Assembly: GCA_900547815.1 (NCBI GenBank)
Contig: URHY01000046.1
Coordinates: 1-17,502, forward strand
Source: an uncultured Solobacterium sp.
Lineage (GTDB): Bacteria > Bacillota_I > Bacilli_A > Erysipelotrichales > Erysipelotrichaceae
Direction: 5' to 3'
DNA length: 17,502 nucleotides
Positions 1-6,431 of this stretch are shown in pieces. The notes under the pieces are model-generated. The model worked only from the letters and a program-made list of their open reading frames with translations, was not told where the DNA came from and did not search any database. Within the stretch, counting starts at the first letter, position 1, and every line of letters begins with the position of its first letter. The position numbers were made by a program, and so were the translations under genes.

Positions 1-67
1 ATTTAGTGTAAAGGTTATCGCAACCTAAAGGTGGGAATAAATTTTTCTTTTGACCCACAATCCAATT

Positions 68-92
68 AAGCCAGTGATATACTGGCTTTTTA
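68..92 (+). terminator. Terminator of an upstream unit
   Basis: An 8-bp perfect stem (68-75 with 81-88, loop GATAT) runs into a T-tract. It ends whatever lies left of the window. Bases 1-67 contain only a short frame ending in TAA at 26-28, possibly the last eight codons of an upstream gene (too short to identify), and a small AGGTT/AACCT hairpin at 12-26. Confidence 0.75.
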
Positions 93-105
93 GTTGAAAC
101 TAACC

Positions 106-111
106 TATAAT
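106..111 (+). promoter_or_regulatory. -10 element of the lactate dehydrogenase promoter
   Basis: Perfect TATAAT. No good -35 sits 16-18 bp upstream because that space is the preceding terminator. The expected start near 118 leaves about 27 nt of leader before ATG 145, with a GGAG ribosome site in it. Confidence 0.5.
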
Positions 112-144
112 ATTTATGTAGATATAAGAAGGAGAATGAAGTTT

Positions 145-1104
145 ATGTCTGAAAAAATCAAAAAAAGAAAAATCATGCTTGTTGGTACTGGATTTGTTGG
201 CATGAGTTTTGCCTATTCAATGCTTTCAGAAAAAGGCGTTGATGAACTTGTTTTAGTCGATGTGAATGAAGACAAAGCAAGAGGAGAACAAATGGATCTT
301 AGTGATGGTCTTGTATATGCAGATACAAAAATGAAAATCACTGCTGGCACTTATGCAGACGCTGCTGATACAAATATTGTTGTCTTAACAGCTGGAGCTG
401 CTCAAAAGCCAGGTCAAACTCGTTTAGATTTAGTTAAAATTAACGCCAATATCACAAAAGGTGTATGCCAAGCCTTAAAAGACAATAATTTCAATGGTAT
501 CTTAGTTGTTGCGAACAACCCAGTCGACATCATGACTTATGTTGCATGGAAAGAAAGTGGATTACCTAAAAACCACGTTGTTGGATCAGGTACTGTATTA
601 GATACAGCTCGTTTACGTCATGCATTAAGCGAAAGATTAGGATTTGCCGACAGCAATATCCACGCCTACATCATGGGTGAACACGGAGATTCTAGTTTCG
701 TTCCTTGGATCCACTCTTATATTGGATGCAAGAACTTACTTGAATACCTAGATGAAAACAATATTTCTTTAAGTGAACTACAAGAAATCTATATTGATGT
801 ACGTGACAAAGCTTATAAAATCATTGAATTAAAACGTGCTACTTACTATGGAATTGGATTAGCATTAAAACGTATCGTATCTTGCATCTTAAATAATGAA
901 CGTGCTATCTTACCAGTTAGTTCATACCAAAATGGTGAATACGGTAAAGAAGGATACTTTATTGGAACACCAAGTGTAGTTGGTTCAAATGGTGTAGAAC
1001 AAGTTATTCGCTTGCACTTAAATGAAAATGATCAACAAAGATTCGATCATTCATTTGATACATTAAAACAAACAATTGAAGATAATCTTCAAGACATCCT
1101 TTAA
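145..1104 (+). CDS. ldh: L-lactate dehydrogenase
   Basis: NAD-dependent cytoplasmic enzyme reducing pyruvate to L-lactate, 319 aa, the normal family length. Seen in the sequence: Rossmann glycine motif GTGFVG at residues 14-19, acidic Asp39 for the NAD ribose, the substrate loop AQKPGQTRLDL with Gln87 (Gln marks lactate rather than malate dehydrogenases) and Arg93, the DTARLR segment with Arg158, and catalytic His180 in GEHGDS. The start is ATG 145, 10 nt after AAGGAG (129-134). The frame stays open back to a TTG at 94, but that stretch overlaps the -10 element and has no ribosome site. Monocistronic, with its own promoter and terminator. It regenerates NAD+ during fermentation. Confidence 0.96.
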   Translation: MSEKIKKRKIMLVGTGFVGMSFAYSMLSEKGVDELVLVDVNEDKARGEQMDLSDGLVYADTKMKITAGTYADAADTNIVVLTAGAAQKPGQTRLDLVKINANITKGVCQALKDNNFNGILVVANNPVDIMTYVAWKESGLPKNHVVGSGTVLDTARLRHALSERLGFADSNIHAYIMGEHGDSSFVPWIHSYIGCKNLLEYLDENNISLSELQEIYIDVRDKAYKIIELKRATYYGIGLALKRIVSCILNNERAILPVSSYQNGEYGKEGYFIGTPSVVGSNGVEQVIRLHLNENDQQRFDHSFDTLKQTIEDNLQDIL

Positions 1105-1109
1105 AAAAT

Positions 1110-1137
1110 AGCCTGACTAAATTTTAGTCAGGCTTTT
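1110..1137. terminator. Bidirectional terminator between convergent genes
   Basis: A near-perfect inverted repeat (stem core 1110-1120 with 1124-1134) has TTTT on its plus-strand right side and an A6 run (1103-1108) on its left, so it can serve both strands. The stop codon of the minus-strand gene (1117-1119) lies inside the stem. Confidence 0.85.
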
Positions 1138-1863
1138 CATTTCCTCATCAATATTTTCTAACAACACTACTTTATCAAATAAAGTCAAACAAGGCTTATT
1201 TGAATCTGAATAATGGATTCTGTCATCATGATAATGTCCATTAAACCATATTTTATAATCCGTTTTCTTCTCGACAGTTTCCAAACAATCATGTAAATCA
1301 TAATAATCATCTCCATATAGACTCATATCAATTTCATATTTATGAGCCAATGGATGTGATGAATAAGTATCGTGCGATAAAATATAATCTACTTTCCACT
1401 CATTCTTTTCCAATGTTTCAAAAGCATGTTTTACTTCTTCTATCGTACAAATCTCATCTTTCCACCAATTTTTATGTTCTGTACGATAACTTACATCATG
1501 GGAAAATCCTCCACCCATAGTAAAGAATTTATAGCCATCAATATTAAAAACTTCACCACGCATCAAATGAAATACTTTCGAGCGAATACGATGGACTTTA
1601 CCACCCTTATATTCTTCTACAGGATATGTATTTAATACATCAAAGTTTTCGTGATTTCCATCAATAAATAAAGTATTCCAAGGAAGTGAATCTAACCATT
1701 TTAGCCAAAAGTTATCCCCTGTACTTCCATCCCAGATACAACCAAAATCACCACAAATAATAACATAATCCTCTTCAGTAAGAGTTTCTCCTACAGTAAA
1801 CTCTCTAGGATTGATTTTATGTATATCCTGCTCTCTATGAATGTCGCCAGTTATATAAATCAT
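1117..1863 (-). CDS. Calcineurin-like metallophosphoesterase
   Basis: A 248-aa soluble protein with the ordered metal-site motifs of calcineurin-like phosphoesterases: GDIH near the N-terminus, GDFG around residue 38, GNHE around residue 70, SHD around residue 163, and GHYHD near residue 209. These bind two metal ions for phosphoester hydrolysis. The substrate cannot be read from the sequence; nucleotides, cyclic nucleotides or phosphoproteins are all known for the family. ATG 1861-1863 follows GGAGGG by 6-7 nt. It is monocistronic, divergent from the cstA unit and convergent with ldh, so context gives no functional clue. Confidence 0.88.
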   Translation of the reverse strand: MIYITGDIHREQDIHKINPREFTVGETLTEEDYVIICGDFGCIWDGSTGDNFWLKWLDSLPWNTLFIDGNHENFDVLNTYPVEEYKGGKVHRIRSKVFHLMRGEVFNIDGYKFFTMGGGFSHDVSYRTEHKNWWKDEICTIEEVKHAFETLEKNEWKVDYILSHDTYSSHPLAHKYEIDMSLYGDDYYDLHDCLETVEKKTDYKIWFNGHYHDDRIHYSDSNKPCLTLFDKVVLLENIDEEMKSLTKI

Positions 1864-1889
1864 GTATTTCCCTCCAACAACGTCTTTAC

Positions 1890-1895
1890 ATTATA
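1890..1895 (-). promoter_or_regulatory. Extended -10 promoter of the metallophosphoesterase
   Basis: On the minus strand the sequence reads TGTTATAAT, an extended -10. A weak -35 (TTGTTA) lies about 18 bp upstream. The spacer contains GAACGC inside a poor cre-like match (11 of 14), which I do not call as a site. Confidence 0.6.
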
Positions 1896-1939
1896 ACACA
1901 AGCGTTCACATGTTAACAAACAAATGGCAATTGTAATTT

Positions 1940-1967
1940 ATGTAAATTAATGAAAATTAATTTACAT
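1940..1967. repeat. Perfect 12-bp inverted repeat upstream of the cstA promoter
   Basis: ATGTAAATTAAT and its exact reverse complement flank GAAA. A second pair of arms, TGTAAT (1932-1937) and ATTACA (1971-1976), sits just outside. The repeat ends 16 bp before the -35 element, the usual place for an operator. No regulator can be named. Confidence 0.6.
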
Positions 1968-1983
1968 TTTATTACATTTTTTG

Positions 1984-2012
1984 TTGACATGTTTTTCAAG
2001 GTGGTATATTAT
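1984..2012 (+). promoter_or_regulatory. Promoter of the T-box/cstA unit
   Basis: Perfect -35 TTGACA (1984-1989), 17-bp spacer, -10 TATTAT (2007-2012). Transcription should begin near 2019, just before the T-box leader. This is the closest match to the housekeeping sigma consensus in the window. Confidence 0.85.
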
Positions 2013-2030
2013 ACAACCACAAATATTCAA

Positions 2031-2262
2031 AGCTGTGAACAAGACACGACTTTAAGCAAACCCGGTTAAAGAGAGTATCAATTTTGGTGAAATGATAACG
2101 ATGGTTCTTAGAGCTATCCCTTGTGAGCTAATCATTTGAAATGATAGTAAAATGATTCGTCCTTCGCGTTAAGAAGTTCTAAGTGGCAACAAAGGTGTTG
2201 CAAACTAAGTGGTACCGCGGGATAATTTTAGATTTCGTCTTAGATAGACGAAGTCTTTTTTT
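2031..2262 (+). ncRNA. T-box riboswitch leader with terminator and antiterminator
   Basis: Read directly: stem I base AGCT/AGCT with a kink-turn-like GUGAA/UGA junction and helix ACAAG/CTTGT (2039-2043, 2120-2124); the AGAGAG bulge (2070-2075); terminal loop with GGTG (2086-2089); the T-box AAGTGGTACCGCGG (2207-2220); a 10-bp terminator (2231-2240 with 2246-2255, one G-U pair) followed by T7. The alternative antiterminator pairs CTAAG (2205-2209) with CTTAG (2239-2243), which uses the 5' arm of the terminator. T-box RNAs bind uncharged tRNA and then let transcription continue. The specifier loop reads GAGCTATCC (2111-2119). GCU (Ala, 2113-2115) is favoured because a purine follows it; CUA (Leu) in the next frame is possible. 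The UGGU bulge fits tRNAs with discriminator A, true of both. Confidence 0.93.
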
Positions 2263-2308
2263 ATTATTTGAATATTTGGATAGAAAGTTTTAAGGGAGGA
2301 AAGTTATT

Positions 2309-4045
2309 ATGAATGGTCTATTATTATTAGCTATCGCTGCTGCATTATTACTAACAGCCTACTTAGTTTATGGACGCTATTTAGTTAAAACATGGGGAAT
2401 CAATCCAAAAGCTAAGACACCTGCTTATGAAAAGGAAGATGGAGTTGATTATGTTCCAAGTAACAAATGGGAAGTATTTGGACACCAATTTTCATCAATT
2501 GCTGGAGCTGGTCCAGTAACAGGTCCAGTACTTGCGATGGTATTTGGATGGTTACCTGCATTTTTATGGGTAATGGTCGGAGGCATCTTCTTTGGAGCCG
2601 TACAAGACTTTGGTGCTCTATACGCATCTGTTAAATCTCATGGTAAATCAATGGGACAAATCATTGAAACTTATATTGGTAAAACAGGACGTAAATTATT
2701 CTTCTTGTTCTGCTGGTTATTTACTTTATTAGTTATTGCTGCATTTGCCGACATGGTTGCAGGATCATTAAATGGATACAATGCGGCTGGTGCACAATCA
2801 TTGCCTAGTGGAGCGGCAAGTTCAATCACAATTCTATATGTATTTGTAGCTATCGCATTTGGTTTCTTCTTAAAGAAAACAGGACTTTCAGGATGGAAAC
2901 AAGCTTTACTTGGTATCGCATTAATTGTTGCAATGTTAGCATTAGGAATCGCATTCCCAGTTTACTTCACTAAACAAACATGGGTATATCTAGTATTCGT
3001 TTATATCTTCTTCGCAAGTGTTACACCTATCTGGGTATTAAAACAACCACGTGACTATTTGACTACGTTCTTATTCATCGGAATGATCGTTGCTGCTGTA
3101 GTTGGTGTATTCGTATCAAATCCAACAATCACATCTCCTGCATTTACAGGATTTAAATCTGCAACTGGAAGCTATATCTTCCCAACATTATTCGTTACTG
3201 TGGCTTGTGGTGCTGTTAGTGGATTCCACTCACTTGTATCTAGTGAAACAAGTTCTAAACAAATCCGTAACGAAAGTGATATGTTACAAGTTGGATACGG
3301 AAGTATGTTACTTGAATCATTACTTGCTGTACTTGTAATCGTTGTTGTTGGATCTTTAACTAGTTTAGCTAGCAAAGGCGTATTGAATGAAACATTATCT
3401 TCTATGGCATTTGCCGATACTGCAACACCATTCATCAAATTCTCAGTAGGTGTTACTGGATTGATTTCACAATTTGGATTCCCTCAAGAATGGGGCCTAT
3501 GCATTATGACAATGTTTGTTTCTGCTCTAGCATTAACATCATTAGACGCCGTTGCTAGAATTGGACGTTTATCATTCCAAGAATTATTTGAAGTAAATGA
3601 AAAAGCTGAAACAAACAGTGTTGTCGCTTTCTTAACAAACAAATACGTTGCTACTTTAATCACATTAGCTGGTGGTTACCTATTAAGCTTAGGTGGTTAC
3701 TTAAATATCTGGCCATTATTCGGTAGTGCTAACCAATTACTTGCTGCAATGGTATTAGTTTCATTATCTGTATTCTTAAAAGTTACAGGACGTAAAGGAT
3801 ACATGTTATATGTACCTATGGTTATGATGTTAGTTGTAACAATGACAAGCTTAGGAATGTCAGTATACAACATCTGCTTAAAGTTATTCCTAACTGGTGG
3901 ATTTGCATTTTTGACAGACGGACTACAATTATTCTTCGCTATTCTATTAATGGCATTAGGATTGATGATCTTCATTGGTTCTGGAAAGAAATTGGTTCAA
4001 CCTGTTGAAAAGGCAAAACTTCAAGAACAAGAACAAAACGCATAA
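2309..4045 (+). CDS. cstA: CstA-family transporter (carbon starvation protein A)
   Basis: A 578-aa multi-pass membrane protein in the short Gram-positive size class (E. coli CstA is about 700 aa). Seen: the N-terminal conserved segment after the first membrane helix, including FGHQFSSIAGAGPVTGPVLA (near residues 57-76) and GAVQDFGALYASVKSHGKS; the FHSLVSSETSSKQI segment near residue 309; many hydrophobic helices; and a short charged C-terminal tail. Family members are reported to move pyruvate or peptides; the substrate here is unknown. ATG 2309 follows GGGAGGAAAG. The gene is controlled by the T-box leader, so expression should rise when a particular tRNA is uncharged. That favours a substrate linked to amino-acid supply, either peptides or pyruvate as the alanine precursor (inference). 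Confidence 0.93.
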   Translation: MNGLLLLAIAAALLLTAYLVYGRYLVKTWGINPKAKTPAYEKEDGVDYVPSNKWEVFGHQFSSIAGAGPVTGPVLAMVFGWLPAFLWVMVGGIFFGAVQDFGALYASVKSHGKSMGQIIETYIGKTGRKLFFLFCWLFTLLVIAAFADMVAGSLNGYNAAGAQSLPSGAASSITILYVFVAIAFGFFLKKTGLSGWKQALLGIALIVAMLALGIAFPVYFTKQTWVYLVFVYIFFASVTPIWVLKQPRDYLTTFLFIGMIVAAVVGVFVSNPTITSPAFTGFKSATGSYIFPTLFVTVACGAVSGFHSLVSSETSSKQIRNESDMLQVGYGSMLLESLLAVLVIVVVGSLTSLASKGVLNETLSSMAFADTATPFIKFSVGVTGLISQFGFPQEWGLCIMTMFVSALALTSLDAVARIGRLSFQELFEVNEKAETNSVVAFLTNKYVATLITLAGGYLLSLGGYLNIWPLFGSANQLLAAMVLVSLSVFLKVTGRKGYMLYVPMVMMLVVTMTSLGMSVYNICLKLFLTGGFAFLTDGLQLFFAILLMALGLMIFIGSGKKLVQPVEKAKLQEQEQNA

Positions 4046-4052
4046 AATAGTC

Positions 4053-4080
4053 AAGACCGCATTAAGCGGTCTTTTCTTTT
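4053..4080 (+). terminator. cstA terminator
   Basis: An 8-bp perfect stem AAGACCGC/GCGGTCTT with loop ATTAA, followed by CTTTTCTTTT, starting 8 nt after the cstA stop. Confidence 0.9.
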
Positions 4081-4119
4081 ACTAAAATCAACAAGGATGA
4101 CAGAAGCTTTAAAATGGTT

Positions 4120-4245
4120 AAAAAAAAAGAACTCGGACAACTAAATGTTGCCCGAGCCCAAAATTAGCTATAAACCGTTTTGGGGTATATGCCGCCCCTT
4201 AAATTCTTGGAGAGCAAATTCATCTAATCCCATCCAAATTTATTG
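4120..4245 (-). ncRNA. Candidate small RNA in the cstA-fakA gap
   Basis: On the minus strand a G/C-richer stretch ends in a strong intrinsic terminator: a 10-bp stem (4147-4156 with 4132-4141, one G-U pair), loop ATTTA, then U9 (4128-4120). No gene lies next to it on that strand to be terminated. Upstream, GGGG (4195-4198) can pair with CCCC (4182-4185), or the same C's plus AAAA (4178-4184) can pair with TTTTGGG (4157-4163); the two pairings exclude each other. A possible -35 TTGACG lies near 4258-4263, but the -10 is poor. It matches no RNA family I recognise; a degenerate mobile-element fragment is the alternative. The 5' end is a guess. Confidence 0.35.
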
Positions 4246-4273
4246 TGTCTAAAAAGTAAGCGTCAAATTTAAT

Positions 4274-4303
4274 GGTAGTACAAAATATCGAAAGTGTACT
4301 ACC
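4274..4303. repeat. 9-bp perfect inverted repeat
   Basis: GGTAGTACA and TGTACTACC flank a 12-nt loop. No T-tract follows on either strand, so it is not an ordinary terminator. It could be an operator for the RNA candidate to its left or an end hairpin of a lost element. Confidence 0.5.
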
Positions 4304-4336
4304 CTATTCAAATAAGCTGCCAAAGAATCTATATGT

Positions 4337-4367
4337 AAAATCCATCAGAAACTAAGTCTGATGGATT
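4337..4367 (-). terminator. fakA terminator
   Basis: A 10-bp perfect stem AATCCATCAG/CTGATGGATT (4339-4348, 4358-4367) about 13 nt past the fakA stop, followed on the minus strand by a short TTTT tract. Confidence 0.7.
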
Positions 4368-4380
4368 CATTATTTTTTTA

Positions 4381-6006
4381 CTATTCAACACCAATAATAA
4401 ATGAGTAAACTGGTTGATTTCCTTCATGGATTTCAACTTCTGCATCACTGTTATCTTCGATATAAGCAGCGATTTCTTCAGCCTGTTCTTCTGTAGCTGT
4501 ATCACCATAAATCAAAGTAACAAGTTCACTATCATCATCTAGCATTTTATCCAACAATTTTTTTGTTGCTTCCATGCAATCTGGACAAGATACACAAATA
4601 TCTTTTCCAAAAATACCCATATATTCATCTTTTTTTATTTCAAGACCATCATATGTTGTGTCTTTGATCGCATAAGTGACTTCCCCAGATTTAACATTTT
4701 CAATAGCCTCATTCATTTCAGCTAAGTTATCTTCTAATTCAACATCTGGATTAAACATAACACAAGCACTTAATCCTTGTGGAATTGTTTTACTTGGAAG
4801 TACATGAATATCTTGATCCGAACATACTTGTGCAGCTTGATTTGCAGCTAAAACAATATTTGAGTTGTTCGGTAAAATGAAGATATGATCTGCATTCAAC
4901 TTTTCAACGGCTGAAACAAAATCTTCTGTACTAGGATTCATTGTTTGTCCACCACCAACAACAATATCAGCTCTAAGTTCTGTAAACATCTTCTTGATTC
5001 CATCACCAGGAGCTACGGTAATAATGGCATATTTTTTGTGTTCTGCCATTTTTTCCTCTTCTTCTTTTTCGATAATGTTGTCATGCTGTTCTTGCATATT
5101 TTCAACTTTTAATTTAATAAAACGACCCTGACGACGTCCCATTTTAATAGCTGTAAATGGTTCTAATGTATGAACATGGACTTTTACTAAATCCTCATCT
5201 TGCACACAAACAATTGAATTACCAATTGTAGCTAATTCATCTTTAAAGCTAGTTTCAGAGAAATGACGAATACCATTTTCAGATAACTTCAAAATAAATT
5301 CTGTACAGAAACCATATTCTTCTTCTCCACCTTCAACTTTTGCTTGAGCACTCTCACCAGCTGCTTTTGAACCTTCAAGTTGAACTGGATGACCTTCCAT
5401 AGCTGCAAGGAAACCTTCTAAGATTACGCAAAGTCCTTTTCCACCACTATCAACTACACCTACTTCTGCAAGTACTGGTAATAATTCAGGTGTTCTTTGC
5501 AAAGAAGCATTGGCTTCATCCACCATCTTTTTCATCACGTCCATGCAGTCTGTTACTTCTTCTGTAGTAGTATATGCATACGTATAATCTGCAGCTTCGC
5601 GAACTACTGTTAAAATCGTTCCTTCTACCGGACGCATAACAGCACGATAAGCAACACGACTACCATTCACTAAAGCATGAGCCAATTGTGATGCATCCAT
5701 ATCATCTAAGTCTTCAACAGCTTGATAGATTCCTCTAAAAATCTGTGAAGTAATAACACCTGAGTTTCCACGTGCTCCCATTAATAATCCACGAGATAAC
5801 GTTTTCGCAATATCTTTTACAGAATCTGAATTTGTTTTAAGAGCTTCTTTTACACCATTTGATACAGTTAAATGCATATTTGTTCCAGTATCACCATCTG
5901 GTACAGGAAAAACATTCAATGCATCAATTTCGGCTGAATGATTTGATAAATTGTTCATGCCGGATTCTAGCATCTGTTTAAATAATACACCATTGATTTT
6001 TTCCAT
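4381..6006 (-). CDS. fakA: FakA/YloV-type kinase (DhaL/DAK2 domain protein)
   Basis: 541 aa, close to staphylococcal FakA (about 548). The N-terminal DhaL domain (about 1-200) shows the nucleotide/Mg segment NVFPVPDGDTGTNM (31-44, with Asp37 and Asp39), GARGNSG near residue 78, and VDSGGKGL. A middle domain contains VKVHVHT, and the C-terminal third (from about residue 330) has a CPDC pair near 475. In the family, FakA phosphorylates fatty acids held by DegV-type FakB proteins, feeding exogenous or recycled fatty acids into phospholipid synthesis. It starts 10 nt after the Asp23/Gls24 gene, whose TAG stop is immediately followed by the GGGG of the FakA ribosome site. This pair (yloU-yloV) is widely conserved in Bacillota. 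No FakB is present here. Confidence 0.92.
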   Translation of the reverse strand: MEKINGVLFKQMLESGMNNLSNHSAEIDALNVFPVPDGDTGTNMHLTVSNGVKEALKTNSDSVKDIAKTLSRGLLMGARGNSGVITSQIFRGIYQAVEDLDDMDASQLAHALVNGSRVAYRAVMRPVEGTILTVVREAADYTYAYTTTEEVTDCMDVMKKMVDEANASLQRTPELLPVLAEVGVVDSGGKGLCVILEGFLAAMEGHPVQLEGSKAAGESAQAKVEGGEEEYGFCTEFILKLSENGIRHFSETSFKDELATIGNSIVCVQDEDLVKVHVHTLEPFTAIKMGRRQGRFIKLKVENMQEQHDNIIEKEEEEKMAEHKKYAIITVAPGDGIKKMFTELRADIVVGGGQTMNPSTEDFVSAVEKLNADHIFILPNNSNIVLAANQAAQVCSDQDIHVLPSKTIPQGLSACVMFNPDVELEDNLAEMNEAIENVKSGEVTYAIKDTTYDGLEIKKDEYMGIFGKDICVSCPDCMEATKKLLDKMLDDDSELVTLIYGDTATEEQAEEIAAYIEDNSDAEVEIHEGNQPVYSFIIGVE

Positions 6007-6016
6007 TTTTTAACCC

Positions 6017-6376
6017 CTACTTAACTGCACGTACACCTTGAACATAAATGTTTACAGCGTTACATTTAACTTCCAAAGTCTTTTCCAATACATATTTAAC
6101 GCGCTTTTGTGCTTCATACACAACTTCGCTTAATTTAATTCCTTGCAATGCGATAATATAAAGATTTAAAACCAAACCCGTTTCATCTTGTGTCACAACA
6201 ACACCACGAGCGTAATTTTCCTTTTTCAATAATTCTGCCCAGCCATCCTTCAATGTTTTCTGGCTTGCCATACCTACAATACCGTAACATTCAGTAATTG
6301 CACCACCTGCTAAATTGGCAATCGCATCTAATGAAATTTCGATATTTCCGTATTCTGTTGATTTATTAATAGGCAT
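6017..6376 (-). CDS. Asp23/Gls24 family protein (YloU-like)
   Basis: A 119-aa soluble protein with the family pattern: N-terminal GNIEISLDAIANLAGGAITECYGIVGM, the middle VLNLYIIALQGIKLSEV, and the C-terminal VNIYVQGVR. It lacks a signal peptide or membrane segment. Homologues lie directly before fakA/yloV in many Bacillota and are tied to envelope stress or membrane association, but the biochemical role is unsettled. ATG 6374-6376 follows a perfect AGGAGG by 7 nt. It begins a two-gene unit from its own promoter, though readthrough from divIB is possible because no terminator separates them. Confidence 0.88.
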   Translation of the reverse strand: MPINKSTEYGNIEISLDAIANLAGGAITECYGIVGMASQKTLKDGWAELLKKENYARGVVVTQDETGLVLNLYIIALQGIKLSEVVYEAQKRVKYVLEKTLEVKCNAVNIYVQGVRAVK

Positions 6377-6399
6377 AATAAAACCTCCTGTTTTTATTA

Positions 6400-6428
6400 A
6401 TTATACTCTACTTAAAATATAAACACAA
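6400..6428 (-). promoter_or_regulatory. Promoter of the Asp23/Gls24-fakA unit
   Basis: On the minus strand: -35 TTGTGT (6423-6428), 17-bp spacer, perfect -10 TATAAT (6400-6405). It fits entirely in the 55-bp gap after divIB and gives a leader of about 17 nt. Confidence 0.75.
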
Positions 6429-6431
6429 ATC

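Noticed and set aside
94..144. N-terminal extension of lactate dehydrogenase from a TTG
   Set aside because: It overlaps the TATAAT promoter element and lacks a ribosome site. ATG 145 with AAGGAG fits the family start.
1896..1909. cre-like site in the metallophosphoesterase promoter
   Set aside because: Only 11 of 14 consensus positions match and the symmetric ends are poor.
4097..4144. 15-codon plus-strand frame after the cstA terminator
   Set aside because: Too short, its A-run is the U-tract of the opposite-strand hairpin, and the AGG abuts the ATG.
4120..4260. Possible tracrRNA, SRP RNA, 6S RNA, tmRNA or RNase P RNA
   Set aside because: No cas genes or repeats, no SRP GGAA loop motif, no tmRNA acceptor end and no RNase P core are visible. 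Kept only as an unassigned RNA candidate.
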